Shown one piece after another: positions 44,050 through 55,589 of a DNA stretch of 64,000 nt. The DNA lies in assembly GCF_030247185.1 (NCBI RefSeq), contig NC_080571.1, positions 342,555,379-342,619,378 of the forward strand, in the 5' to 3' direction. A model generated the notes under the pieces. The model made no database searches and had not been told where the DNA came from. It saw nothing but the letters and a program-made list of their open reading frames with translations. The position numbers and the translations under genes were made by a program. This DNA is from Malaya genurostris (lineage: Eukaryota > Arthropoda > Insecta > Diptera > Culicidae). Every line of letters begins with the position of its first letter. The stretch's first letter is position 1.

Positions 44050-44430
44050 AGGATCGCTCGACTAATACAAATTTACTCGAATTTGTCAATTGCTCACCGT
44101 CTGCAATGGATATGAGTAATCACAACGAAGCTCTTTATACTGATTTCAGCAAAGCATTTGATCGCATTGTGTTGTTATTCACACTATAAAAAGTAGGAAC
44201 TGGCCTTGCACTACTCAAATTGCTTGAGTCGTATCTGACTGAGTGTTAGCCAATGGTACATATTCTAGTCACCTTAGAAGTTCCACAAGGTTCTCACTTA
44301 GGCCCTCTCTTATTCATTTTATTTGTAAACGATATGTCTCTTAGTTTGAAACACCTAAATGTTTTGATAGATGCCGATGACATGGGGCTCTTCCTAGAAA
44401 TAAAAACTGACGTACCCCAAGTAGCACGTT
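44050..44430 (+). pseudogene. RT fragment of a LINE
   Basis: Reads DRSTNTNLLEF, EALYTDFSKAFDRI, then (after a stop) LKLLESYLTE, EVPQGSHLGPLLFILFVNDM and DADDMGLFLEI. These are successive RT palm blocks in order on one strand. Stops and a small frame change make it dead. Both catalytic aspartates survive in the last block, with Asp in place of the usual Tyr before ADD. Confidence 0.82.
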
Positions 44431-46180
44431 AAGTTGCTGTCCTGTATTTTTCTACAGATTGTGCAATTTATTAAATTAGTTCATATTACTATTGTAGTAA
44501 CTGTTGTGTTATGGAAAAAGCGCATTTTTTCTGTGTTGGGCAACATATCTTTAAGTTCTTCCGTTATTACGAACATTTATTCACAACTATTATGCAACTA
44601 ATACAAAAACTCATGCATCGACCCCATTGCAAATGCAGCAATTAAATTAGCGAGAAAACAATTGTGAAACTACTACGTAATGTAAACAAGAATTGAATTG
44701 ATGTTTACAAAAAAATAGCAAACCATGAATGAATAAGTTTCACATTTGATTTTCAAAACAACTGCTCGCAACACAAACATGGAACTTGAAAAATTTCTGC
44801 ACATAAATAAATGGTAGTACTACATATTGTAGAACTGATCTTCCATGTTTTAGTAAATAGAAAATCGACAACGAACTGCATTTTTATGGTGAAACATGTC
44901 TTCGTACGCCTGAAATTTTCAAGCGCCATCGAATGTACGTGTTTTGATGATTTCTCACCTATTTCTATGCAAATAACGATCTATTCTTTTCAATGAATAT
45001 GATCGGAATTGTGTTCAAAATATGTATAAGAAAGCTATCAAACATTCATAGACCTTTCCAGACGATTTTAATCATATTGACGTTTCAATTAATCTGAAAA
45101 ATCTTGAAACGAATCGTTCTTCAATATTTTCCAATATGGCATCGAGGGTAACGGTGTGTTGAAAAGAAAATGGTTCACCCAACATAATGATTTATTTTAC
45201 CTAAATAAATGGAAATATAAAAATGTAAATATTGTAAAGAGAAATTTTTTTTTTTTTTATCAAAATAGTTGTTTTTATATAGATCAAACTAGTTGACTTA
45301 AACAATAACTAGTCATTCATCTTAGTGAACCCGACATTTGTGATACGCACTGTAGGTATTATTTTGGTGAGCCCATGTGCTTTAATTGCAAAAACAAGTT
45401 GCTCAAGCGGTAATATATAACTATGAGAGTAACTATGATAAACTTAACTTTTCGTTCAATATCTTTGAAAAGTGATGTCAGGTCTGTTCATTTTTTCGCG
45501 AGATGAAAACCGAATACAAATTATCTGACTTGATTCTTGTTTTCATTGCGTATGTTATGATGTATTTCTGAAACTCTTATGAAAATATTCTCATGTCGGG
45601 AAGTTTTACGTTCATTTCAAGCAGATAAATCTGTTACAACTGATTTGCAAGTTTCGAATTGTTTTTCTAAAAATGAAGAAAACTGCAAACACTGACTTAA
45701 AATTTCATGAGGCAGTCAAGACAATGCGGACTCGGTAGCAAAATAGTTTTCACTGCGAGGTTTTCAATTCGGTTTATCAGTTTTTGCCTTGCGAAGAGCA
45801 TAATTTCACTATTTTTTTTCTTCACAAGAGATATACAGCCATTTCGGCATATATTGAGTCCGATACAATTATGACAGTCATTTGGAAAATTTCTGATAAG
45901 TTGAACAATTGTTTTAGTTACTTCGTTTTTACATGACAATGTGAAAATTTTGGCAGAGCTTCTATAACTACTAGTGCAGCGTGGGCAAGTTGGTGATTTG
46001 CTGCACAATCGTTTTAGATATACTTAAAATTGTTCTATAGTGATTTTTTTCGGTATTATCGTAAAACTTAACAGGTATAAGTTGCACAACCGATTTTAAT
46101 ATATTGAAAAATCTTTTTTAACATATCTAACATAAAAAACAATTCTAAAACAATTGTAGAGCCTCTTGAAATTTCAATAA
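44431..46180. other. AT-rich non-coding, one T run
   Basis: A T run at 45,246-45,260 might be the tail of another LINE remnant, but no target duplication was found. Apart from the Cys-rich frame at 45.7-46.0 kb nothing is recognised. Confidence 0.35.
45697..46029 (-). CDS. Orphan Cys-rich frame, hypothetical
   Basis: The minus-strand frame of about 103-110 codons has ten cysteines, with CXXC pairs CPRC, CHNC and CLDC, and several Lys/Asn-rich stretches (LVKKKNSEIMLFARQKL). It begins after a stop with no ATG; a CAG acceptor-like site precedes CSKSPTCPRC or nearby codons. It could be a zinc-binding exon, a transposase fragment or chance. I do not recognise a family. Confidence 0.25.
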
Positions 46181-46238
46181 GTTACATTTGCTACTTGGGC
46201 AATTATGCAGTTACATTTGCTACTTGGGCAATTATGCA
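46181..46238. repeat. Exact 29-bp tandem duplication
   Basis: Two identical 29-bp units, each starting GTTACATTTGCTACTTGGGC, lie head to tail at 46,181-46,209 and 46,210-46,238. Confidence 0.95.
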
Positions 46239-46814
46239 AAATCCAATTAATCAAATGACGTCAATTTTCAATAAGCATTGCGGAGCAATTGACAATCACG
46301 GAAAACCCCAGCTTAAACAATATTTCAATTCAATACGATGTAGGTCCTAGGTTACTGTGCTTAATGTTTATTTTAGAGTGTATCACATGTATTAAAGAAT
46401 GTAATCAATGTAATGTAATGGTCTACTATAATCTGACGACTAAATAAATAAAATATACAAATGTGTCAGGTTTATTCGCGAAACCCTGTACAACAACTTT
46501 TGGAATAGTACTTGGTCAGGTAGACTTTACCATGCTTTCCGTCATTGCTTTATCATACGAAAGGACAAACATTGAGACGGGCTTCAACTTGCAACCCACT
46601 TCAATTCGGGAAACCATTGCGTCAACTGAATTTACCGCAACTCGTAAGAAAAGTCATCGATCAGAGAGCTCAATGAAGCAAAGTTCACTACTGTTTTTTT
46701 TACAAACGCGATTCTCACTGAAACTGAAAACCTGGCAAAAAATCAGTTGTGAAAAGTTCACTAGCGAAATTTCTTCTCGATAAAATTTAAGAAAAAAATC
46801 ACACATTGAGTATA

Positions 46815-47946
46815 TCTATATATATAAAAATGCAGAGATCATTCTTTGTAATCGCATCACGTAAGAACGGATGGACGGATTTACATGATTCTTTTTTCGT
46901 TTTATCAGTTTTTACCCCCACCGGGTTCGTACATTAAAAAAAAATTGGACAACTTGCCGGAAAAGTGGGAAAAATCCATGAAGTTGTTTTGTATGGACAA
47001 TGGAATTTTCCACTGAAAAAGTCGCCAATGATTGCTAGATCAGCGATAGGTGTTTGACGCATAAGCGAGTTGCATAAATGTTTGGCCGTCGAAGAAAGGA
47101 ATACTAGATCGTTGAAAGACTCTTTTGGCGCGCAACGAGTTGTTTTATGTGAAGTTTTCGCATGCATACTTGATTCATGTTATTCGTCATTCCGAGCCAC
47201 GTGCTTAATTGGGTATCGAAATTATTGCGAAATTAAAAAGATGGTGCTGTAGAAACGATAAGGTTGAACAGTAATGAAATTTTCGTAGCATTTTGCTTTC
47301 AAATAAATTTAGATGTAATTAAATCCCGATGTTTAAGATGATTACCATTATGGATTGAGACTGGAATTATATATTTTAAATTCCATGAAATATGTTCAAA
47401 TTGGTAAAATCTATATCGAATTGAAATTGAAGCGAAGTCTCTCATACCCACCAAAAATTTTACAGTATCCGAAAAATATTATTTTCTTACTGCTTACTGC
47501 TTACTGTTACTCATGGCACTTTTTGGCAACTTGAACGTACAGAAAAAGTTCTGAGTGAACTTTGCTCACTGCTGAACAAGAATCTGCTTCAAAGTTTGTT
47601 CTGTAGCATCGGGTGAACATTCAAGTGTGAATATTTCCTCTAAAACGGGCTGTTTAGAATGCTATTCATTAGTTTTGTATGCTACTTAGGTCAAATCATC
47701 TTTCATTTTTACGAACTTTTGGTTACTTAGTTTAATACAGATTATAAATATTACCACTCCACCGAATGAGCAACGCTAGAAAAGAAACTCTCCAACATTA
47801 CGTTAACTTTTTCAATACAAAATTCTGTTTCAATACAAAATGCTGCCGTTTTTGTAACCACTTAGTCGTTTGACAAATCTGCTGTCTGAAAACATAAATT
47901 CGAACAAATAATTTTTGGGCGAGACGAAGTTGGACGGGTCAGCTAG
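46815..47946 (+). mobile_element. Non-autonomous Helitron
   Basis: The 5' end is TCTATATATATAAAAATG after an A; the 3' end is GACGAAGTTGGACGGGTCAG followed by CTAG and then T. This matches Helitron rules (5' TC, 3' CTAG, insertion between A and T) and the common insect Helitron 5' word TCTATATATATAAAA and 3' word GGGTCAGCTAG. AACGGATGGACGGATTTACA follows the 5' end, as in many insect copies. No Rep/helicase gene is present; the short ORFs inside are not convincing. Length is 1,132 bp. Confidence 0.75.
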
Positions 47947-48584
47947 TCTAATATAATTCTCGAACAGAAGATTACTGGGAAGTGAATTTGCAAAACCGTT
48001 ATATCTCAACTTTTTTCAGAATACATGATAAATAAATTCGCCGATGAACAAAAAATGAACCTTTCTGAAAATATTCAATGCGCGTAGAAATCAAATTTTT
48101 TTTTGCGATTTGATGCTCTGTTGATAAGTAGATCAATAGTAGAGTAATATTATCAATAAAAGCAGCAAGTGCTGTGATTAATAGTAGATATAATGATATT
48201 AAAAAAGTACGGGTGTGTAATGTCAGAGACATAACTTGATGTCGTGAATACGAATAAAACTGACACTCTTTGTTTATCATTTCGAATATCAATTAATTGA
48301 TCGATTGTGTGCATTGTGCAAGCTTTCCTCTTTTTCTCTACTAGAATTTGAAACGATACTCCTAAACTAAAGTACAGATTAGTTACATTAAAGATTCTGA
48401 CACACAATTAAATATTGCGAAATAACTAGAATAGTTCTTTATGATAAAATAATTGTGGTTCTGAAAGAAACACCTTGCATTAATGGCTTCTAAGTCGGTG
48501 CTATGCATTTAATGTAGAAAATCAGCAGAAAGTTCTACTACAAACTACAAGTGGTGGAAAAATGGGCGGTATACAGTAGAGTGC
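47947..48584. other. Non-coding; short repeat shared with 26.8 kb
   Basis: 48,205-48,300 aligns with 26,775-26,870. The rest is AT-rich without features. Confidence 0.45.
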
Positions 48585-49440
48585 AGAAAATTTCGCATAA
48601 TTCTTTGGGTATACAATTATTGTTCTAAATAGAAATATACAGAATTTTGATGTCAATCATTTCGTTTCGGATTTAAATATTTCAGCGAAAAAAGTTATCA
48701 AAATGCCGTACGAGATAAATTTCTGGCATTCAGAAGGGCCAAATTGTGTAATTCTCTAAAATATTATGCGAATTTTGCACTGCGAAAATTGCACAAAGCT
48801 TATCAAATTATCCTGAAAACTGGCTCTGTGACCTGAGCGTTTGAGGCTTTACACCACGCAAAAGATTTACTTTCATTGCCGACTGCTCCTCCTGACGACC
48901 GAAGTCCAAATGACGACCTGAGCGTTTCACGCTTTATACTTGGTTTGTTCTTACTGATGTTGGTGGGAGAACCTCACCTCGACATCCAGTTTCGTCTGTA
49001 GCAATAAGAGAGATGAACAGTTTTTATTCAAAGATTACCTTTTCTATTTTTTCAGTAGATTCTGATATGTGCCTGACTACCTCAAAACCGTTGTCCGGAT
49101 GCGAAAAAAGGCAAGCAAGCTTGATGAATTTTCCTCATTATTATCAAAAGCTTAAGAAAACTTTGTTTTTTAATTATTTTTAGGGTTTTTTTCACGCTGT
49201 TGAAAATTTAATTACGAATTCCTAATCACATTACCGATAGCTTGTAGAAAAAAATATGTTGTTGGGTTAAGTGCATCAAAAGATATTCGTGGTAAAGTTC
49301 TGCCCATTCTTGTACTGGGTAAATTTTGAAAAGGCGCCCCATAGTAAAGTAAGTCGTATTCATGACAAACGATTTGAAGAATTCTGGAATTAGGGACTGG
49401 ACCTGAGATCAAGAACTATATTCAGAACTTAGAACAGACT
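48585..49440. repeat. Duplication unit 1 of about 830 bp
   Basis: Aligns in direct orientation with 49,615-50,445. Shared words include CATAATTCTTTGGG, GCCGACTGCTCC, ACGACCGAAGTCCAAATG versus ACGACTGAAGTCCAAATG, ATATGTGCCTGACTA, AAGTTCTGCCCATTCTT and CCCATAGTAAAG. No conserved ORF runs through both units. Confidence 0.75.
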
Positions 49441-49614
49441 CAGAATTCAGTTGGATTTTAGTAGACCACAATTTCGAAACTGAAATCAGTTCCGGAATCT
49501 TTTTCCAGAATCCAGTTCAGCACGCAGACTCTTGAATTCTAAACCCATATTCCGGAACTAAGCTCTGAAGTTTGAAGACGATTTCTCGCCATGACTACCA
49601 AAACGGGTTGCAGT

Positions 49615-50445
49615 AAAATGTCACATAATTCTTTGGGCGTATTATTATGATTCTAAAAAGAATCGAACAGAAGAATTCTGGAATAAGGAACTGGACCTGA
49701 GTTCAAGAACTAAATTGTGAACTAAGAGTAGATTCAGAGTCTCGGCTTGATGACCGGAAAGCGAATGAGAGTTGCTACTTGAGCGTTTGAGGTTTTAACC
49801 ACGCAGAAGGTGCACTCTCCGTCGACGACCGGAAAGCAAATGATAGATCATTCTCTCGACGTCTGCTTCCATCCAACACACAAGGAGAAATGATCGATTT
49901 TCTTTTTTTTTACATTAAATATTTTATTCATTATCCATCCAATTATCCGACTAATTAATTGCCGACTGCTCCACCTGACGACTGAAGTCCAAATGAGAGT
50001 TGCGTCCCGAGCGTTTCAGGTTTTTAACCACACAGAAGGAGCCCTCTCCGACGCTGCTGGTCCCACGACGTCTGCTTGCATCCAACGCACAAGAAGAAAT
50101 GATCGATTTCCGACCACGGTTCCCCTTTTATACGAATTCAGATGAAGATATGTGCCTGACTATCTCAAAATCGTCGACCTTGCGCGAAAAAGCCAAGCAA
50201 AAGTAAAGAGTTTTCTGCGTTGTTTTCAAAGTTTTAGAAAACCTCATTTTTGAGTTGTGTGTGGTTATCTCACACTGTTCAAAATAATATCCTAAATTTC
50301 TGATCATATTTCTGATGGCGAAAGAATTATGTTGCTGCCCTTAATACAAGTCGAGATATTCACGATTAAGTTCTGCCCATTCTTCCATATGGCTAATTTT
50401 GAAAAGGCACCCCATAGTAAAGCAAGTCGTATTCACGATAAAAAA
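49615..50445. repeat. Duplication unit 2
   Basis: The partner of the preceding unit, separated by about 175 bp. It contains two versions of the GAGCGTTTGAGGTTTTAACC / GAGCGTTTCAGGTTTTTAAC module, so there is further internal duplication. Non-coding as far as can be seen. Confidence 0.75.
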
Positions 50446-51239
50446 AAACAACTATAAAAAACCAATCACAGAGCATGTTATGCAGCTTATTTAAAACTAT
50501 TACCCCATTTAGCTTGAATATCTTACGTAGAAGTAACAGGAGCGCAGGTTATTGCGACGTCAGTTCAAACGCTGCGCCTGCTGTGTGCTAAAGACATACA
50601 AAATACTGCGCTCCTGTTACTATTATAAATAAAGTTCTTGCTGAATAGCGTTTTATTGGGTTTAATCTAAATAGTGCAGTGTAATCAACCAGCTGGAATT
50701 AAAACAGCTTGTCGTCACTATTTGGAATGTGGAAAACAAAATTTTATTGTTCATATTGACCACCCAACGTGCATCGAAAATATAGCAGTCATTATTTCTT
50801 AGTTGCGATTCAGCTGCGAATTTATTCAGCACAGATTTTTTTATTGATGAATATATAATAATTAAATTCACTCTTTCCCCTTTCGATTATCTCTTTAGCA
50901 ATATTTCTGTGGATGAAAATCCGTCATCAAGTTCCGCTGACACAAAAAAAAAACACTTGTAAACTTCGAGATGCAGAGTTTTTTGAATGCTTGTTTCATG
51001 AATGAAAATTTGAGTTTTTTTTTTGAAAATCTATTGAACTGATTTTTTCACGAGTAATAATGACATGAACTTTTTCTGATCATGATTTTCCCAACACTGT
51101 TGCCGAGTAATGATATAAGATTTTATTGTGTCTCTACTGTCGCTTTTTTTATAACCCAATGTAGCAAAAATTGAGGCTTGATTGGTATTATCTGCCAATG
51201 GTAAGCTACCTAGGCTTCTCAGCGAGAAAAGTTGACATT
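50446..51239. other. AT-rich non-coding
   Basis: No element recognised. A short inverted pair (GAGCGCAGGTTATTG near 50,540 and ACTGCGCTCCTGTTACT near 50,605) is present. Confidence 0.35.
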
Positions 51240-51426
51240 TAAGCAGAGTTTCGTCGGAATTACATTCCTTTGGTGGAATTTGACCTTCTGAGTGTTTAAA
51301 CAGTCTTCACTTCGCTGGGGGTTACGTTCTTGCTGACACTAAAAATCCTTCCTTCTGATCGGGACTCGAACATACCACAACTGGCTTGTAATACCAGTAC
51401 CCTATGCATTGAACTGCCAGCCCGGG
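51240..51426 (-). mobile_element. tRNA-derived SINE
   Basis: Read leftwards from 51,426: CCCGGGCTGGCAGTTCAATG (A-box region), then ATGTTCGAGTCCCG (B box, 51,360-51,373). A five-pair anticodon-like stem encloses ATTACAA. The acceptor arm does not pair, and non-tRNA sequence continues for about 120 bp, so this is a SINE rather than a working tRNA. Feilai-type SINEs of Aedes are tRNA-related; I cannot confirm the same family. The left limit is approximate. Confidence 0.6.
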
Positions 51427-51479
51427 TCAAATTTACGCTTATATCATCTAAACATTATAGTAAAGCAAGTGGTGATCGA

Positions 51480-52404
51480 TTACGTGTGGAATAAATAATG
51501 CTTCTGTTTGATTCATTCACAATCCGATCGTTCGCTCTCGGCGGCTTCTCAGTGCCGCATCTATTAGCCAACAAAAACTGCCTTCAGTGATTTTTATTTT
51601 CTTTGAGAAAAGATCATCAAAACAAGAGAACCCCCGGCGAAAGAGAAGACGAGAGCGAGAACCATCGCACAAGGTATACCGTAGATACTAGCGAAACGAT
51701 TTTATTTTTAACTTCAGTCTGGGCCCTCCCCGTATAAGTGATCTACGCGAAAAGTCGTCGTTCCCGTGCAGTTTCTCAAGTGCGGAAATCATCGGAATCG
51801 GACCGGCGGACGTGATTTAGGCAAACGACGAAACGGTGCCAAGAATTCCAGCACGTTTGAAGCAAAATACATCAAGGTTGCATCCGCCATCGATCAGAGT
51901 CCCGGTTGCGATCGGCGGTCACAACGCGTTCCCACGATTTTCCCTCTCGCGGAGGCCAACGTGTGAAAAACGATACGATCGCCATTCTTCGCCTGCAAAC
52001 CGGGGTTGTGATCAGGCAAATCAAGGTCGGTCTGGCGTAAAGAATTGGATGTGGGTGTCGGAAATATCGTTGTTTAAATATATTGCCAGTGAGTCACGCT
52101 TTTCCATTGATGGAAAATTGTTTGGTGTGTGATTTGTGATTTCGCCGAGCGGTGATTTATTCCGATCTTCCTGACAGTGTCAAAAATGCGTTCAGGAAAA
52201 AGAGCACGTGATTTGATTCTACGGAGTCGAATGTGATTCACGATTTGTGAGTTTATAACGTTCATTACAATCACGCAATAGTGCTGTTTGATTTTGCGAA
52301 GAAAGCTAAACCAAAAATGTGAACGGTCTTGTGAGGAAAATCTTGTGAAAATCTAGCAGTTTTTCTTTCTTCTGTTGTCAAAATCCTCAAATCCGAAAGT
52401 GAAA
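51480..52404 (+). promoter_or_regulatory. Putative host promoter and 5' UTR
   Basis: This is the longest stretch in the window that is GC-richer, free of repeat modules and without transposon motifs. Arthropod initiator-like TCAGT occurs at 51,550 and 51,585. Upstream ATGs exist, including a 66-codon frame near 51,766-51,966. It leads into an ATG with context GTGAAA and a consensus donor 78 bases later, the layout of a first exon. The transcription start itself is inferred. Confidence 0.5.
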
Positions 52405-52482
52405 ATGCTGAAGCACAAAAATCACAATCGGCATCATCGCCACAATACCACTTACAAGGCACCATTTATGCGGAATAGACGG
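52405..52482 (+). CDS. First coding exon of an unidentified host gene
   Basis: Starts ATG at 52,405 in context GTGAAAATGC. The 26 codons read MLKHKNHNRHHRHNTTYKAP, then FMRNRR, basic and His/Asn-rich, and end in CGG joined to GTAAGT, a consensus splice donor at 52,483. Read through the donor, the frame stops after 22 more codons, which supports splicing. No signal peptide or domain is visible in so short a piece. Downstream exons would lie beyond 64 kb or in unrecognised short segments. The identity of the gene is unknown. Confidence 0.5.
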
Positions 52483-53896
52483 GTAAGTGATCGTTTAATT
52501 GCCCAGTGTCTGCTTTACCTCTCTCTCCGCCCAGCACTGTTGTTGTGACACTTGGTTGTCAAGTCAAAATAGGCTGCGACCATTCATTCGTACCAATGCC
52601 TCGCTATAACGTTGTGCAAAACAAACAAAAAAAAAACTATGCCTACTAGATTATGGGTCGCTCAAACGCCAAGGAATGTTCTGTGCTCAAAACAATTTCA
52701 TATGGCGGCTGATTGCGAATTTAAAACGAAAATGCGAAATTCAACATTGAATATAAACGTAAGACACATTCGTGTTATTTATTTTGGTTTTTTGCTGCTC
52801 AATGAATTTTTTTGCCATGGCGAGAGAGAGATGCGTCCAAAAGAGTACGCTCACCACGCTCCCACACTGCTTCGAGGCTGACATTCGTGTGAGTTTTGAT
52901 GACACATGCGCAATGGTATCACAACATGCAATTTATGACAACTGTGAAAGCTGTCATTCTCTTATATTTTTTTCTATGTATTGCCACCTGATCAGCAAGG
53001 ATACACTAACCCTACACGAGAGCTGTAACTAAATGCGTACACATTCATGCTTGTGCCTACCATCACAATGATTTTATATTGTAGAAAAAAGGGAAGAAGA
53101 TAATTCAAATCATCAACAATCTGCCATAAACATATTTAAATAACAATTCAAGGACAACTCATCGTCAGATTCAATAGTCAATAGGCTTTCACCACGTACT
53201 CACATCGTCAATTCCCGGCTAACGATTGCTAAAATAAACTAGATTCAAAAGTGGTACCTTTTTCATGAACGGTCGGTTAACTTTGCATTTGAAATACAAA
53301 TCATATCAGCTTCAAAACAACAACTCTTAAACGTTTCGTCTCCCTAACGACTTCGTTTGCCACGATTGCATATGGCCTGCCAAATTAGGTACTTCGAAGC
53401 GTAATTCGAAGGTTTCTTCCATCTGAAACGACTATTAACCCTTTGCTTGAATTCTACTACAATAAAAGCTCCCATATAGTGGAATTTTAAAAAATTTTCA
53501 CTATTTCATTTATTGCACTAGAGCTCAGAATAGAGAAATAATGGAGCAAAAAGTTATAGTCGATTGAATTTGACTAACCTTTCGAAAACTGTTCAAATTT
53601 TTATTATAATTGTTTTCCGACACAATTTGGTGAAAGAACAAAAAAAAATGGCAATCGGAAAGGAATCAAAACAATGTTCTGATAAATACTACCGTTCTCA
53701 AGATACAGCGAATAAAAATTTACGATTACTGGAAACCTACAGCTTTCGGTCATTTTCGATTGTTTCTCGAGACTAGTGCACTTGGAAGAATTTTTTTTCC
53801 TGAAAAGGGTAGATAATTTACTACTTCTATACTTATAGTAATTCTGTAATTTATTAAATTTATGTGATGATGCGTTTTTTAGTATGGTGTAAAGCA
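52483..53896. other. Intron-like sequence, nothing recognised
   Basis: Follows the candidate donor. It contains short random ORFs and no repeat module that I can match in the window. Confidence 0.4.
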
Positions 53897-53898
53897 TA

Positions 53899-55186
53899 AA
53901 GACTGTCCCAGAAAGTATGGATGCACTTTGATTTCGCTGTAAATTATTCACAAGTGTTAGATATTCAATTTTTTTTCGATATACTGATAATATTCGATTT
54001 CAACAACAGAATAGTATTCTCAACATTTGCTACTTAGCCATTGTAGACTAGCTGGCGCACCTCCTTGCGAACGTTCCTCATTAAATTCCGTACAGACTTT
54101 TTTCCGACAAGTTTTGACACTTTTGTCCAATCATTTTCGAACTGTTGAAAGGCTTCGGCTGCCGAGACATGTTTCCTAAGATGTGCCTTCGTTAATGCAA
54201 AAAATTCCTCAATTGGTCGAAGTTGTGGACAATTTGGTGGATTTATGTCTCTTGGGACGAAAGTGACATTTTTGGTTGTATACCATTCTACCGTTGATTT
54301 CGAGTAGTGGCAAGAAGCAAGATCTAGCCAGAAGACAACAGGATCCTTGTGGCTTCGAATCATGGGTAGAAGTCGTTTTTGTAAACATTCCTTGACGTAT
54401 ATTTCGCTATTCATTGAAACAGTGGTGATGAAGGGTTTCGAAATCTTATCGCAGCTACAAATTGCTTGCCAGCCCATAGCTTTCTTACCAAATTGTTCGA
54501 CTTCAATCGATGTCTTGGACTGGTTTAACCCTTTCCCCTTCTCGCACCGTATAATATTTTAATCCCGGCAAGGATTTGTAATCGAGTTTCACGTAGGTTT
54601 CGTCGTCCATGATTATGCAGTTCAAATTTCCAGCAAGAATCGTTTTGTACAGCTTTCGAACCCTCGGCCTGATCGATGCTTCTTGTTTCGGTCTACGGTT
54701 TGGTTTCTGCTTCTTATAGGTTCGAAGATTCAAACGCTCTTTAGCACGAAGAACATTTGACTTCGAAGTGCCCACTGTTTTGGCCACATTCCCAACTGAA
54801 ACCTCCTTCTTTTGCTTGAACGCCTTCAGTATACGTTTATCCAACTGAGGGTTAGCAGGACCTGTTTTCGGTTTATCCTCAAAGGTGTTATCCTCACCGA
54901 ACTTCCTGATTACATTTCGCATGGCTTTTTCACTTACTCCTTCCATTTTTGCTATCTTTCTCAGTGACAGTCCGCGTTCTGTGCACCGTTTGTACACAAT
55001 TTTTCGACGTTGCTCTGCTGAAAGTCCACGCATTTCGAAACAAACTAATGAAAACGAATAAACTACTGCACAAATGGTTGGAGAAGAGTGTAAACAACAG
55101 GACGCAGCCATAAAAATTGACAGATTCTGAACCATTGCGAAATGGCAGCGATTTTTGGTTGCGTCCATACTTTCTGGGACAGTCTT
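53899..55186 (-). mobile_element. ITmD37E-type DNA transposon, copy 2 (best kept)
   Basis: Ends AAGACTGTCCCAGAAAGTAT and, read inward, AAGACTGTCCCAGAAAGTAT are identical over this length; they then continue GGATGCA and GGACGCA. TA precedes the left end (53,897-53,898); the right flank is CA, so the duplication has mutated. The length of 1,288 bp is normal for the family. Confidence 0.92.
54034..55033 (-). pseudogene. DD37E transposase, copy 2, one frame break
   Basis: From an ATG at 55,031-55,033 it reads MRGLSAEQRRKIVYKRCTER, two helix-turn-helix regions, and IIMDDETYVKLD with the first catalytic Asp. A one-base excess near 54,535-54,545 (in a GGGGAAAGGG run) shifts the frame; the downstream frame reads GWQAICSCD, VVFWLDLASCHYSKSTVEWY (second Asp) and NCPQLRPIEEFFALTKAHLR (final Glu). 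From Asp to Glu there are 37 residues between, hence DD37E. It ends NVRKEVRQLVYNG and TAA. All three catalytic residues survive. Confidence 0.9.
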
Positions 55187-55585
55187 CAATATCCAGATTT
55201 GAATTTTGAAATTGACATAAAACTAATTTAAACTAGAACGGCTTGCTGGGGATACATTTGTTCCGTTTTCAGTTATATTATAGATCTTTCATATGACACT
55301 TTCAGCTGCTGAATTTGTTCTTAGTCTTGTTTGAAAACTACTATTAATTGGATTGCGAATCAAGTTCGATGATCAAACGGTGACGTTACCAACTTACCGC
55401 ACATTTTGCATCGACTGAGTTTCCCGGAAAATGACTAAACGGATTTCGATAAACTTAGGCTTATTTGAAAGCTTATAATGTTGATAAAAATTGGAAAGGT
55501 TATGGCGCATATTTTTGGATCGAGAGAAAAATAATATATGTGACCTAACCGACAAATCCCAGTGTTTTTTTTCCCAAGATGACAC
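55187..55585. repeat. Pieces of MITE and dispersed repeat
   Basis: 55,235-55,320 resembles the foldback family at the right end (GCTTGCTGGGGATACATTTG, CAGCTGCTGAATTTG). 55,360-55,560 is a reverse dispersed-repeat fragment (TTCGATGATCAAACGGTGAC, GGATTTCGATAAACTTAGGC). Confidence 0.5.
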
Positions 55586-55589
55586 ACTT

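Noticed and set aside
46181..46238. CRISPR-like repeat
   Set aside because: Only two adjacent units without spacers, in a eukaryotic context; a simple tandem duplication.
51355..51426. A working tRNA-Val(TAC) gene
   Set aside because: The B box and anticodon arm look right, but the acceptor stem does not pair and SINE-like sequence continues downstream.
51766..52132. Two overlapping 66- and 98-codon ORFs as main proteins
   Set aside because: They lie in the putative 5' UTR in different frames, lack motifs, and precede an ATG-plus-donor arrangement; better seen as upstream ORFs or chance.
54500..54550. Programmed frameshift in the DD37E transposase
   Set aside because: Copy 1 breaks at a different place, and copies 2 and 3 share an extra base, so ordinary inactivating indels are simpler.
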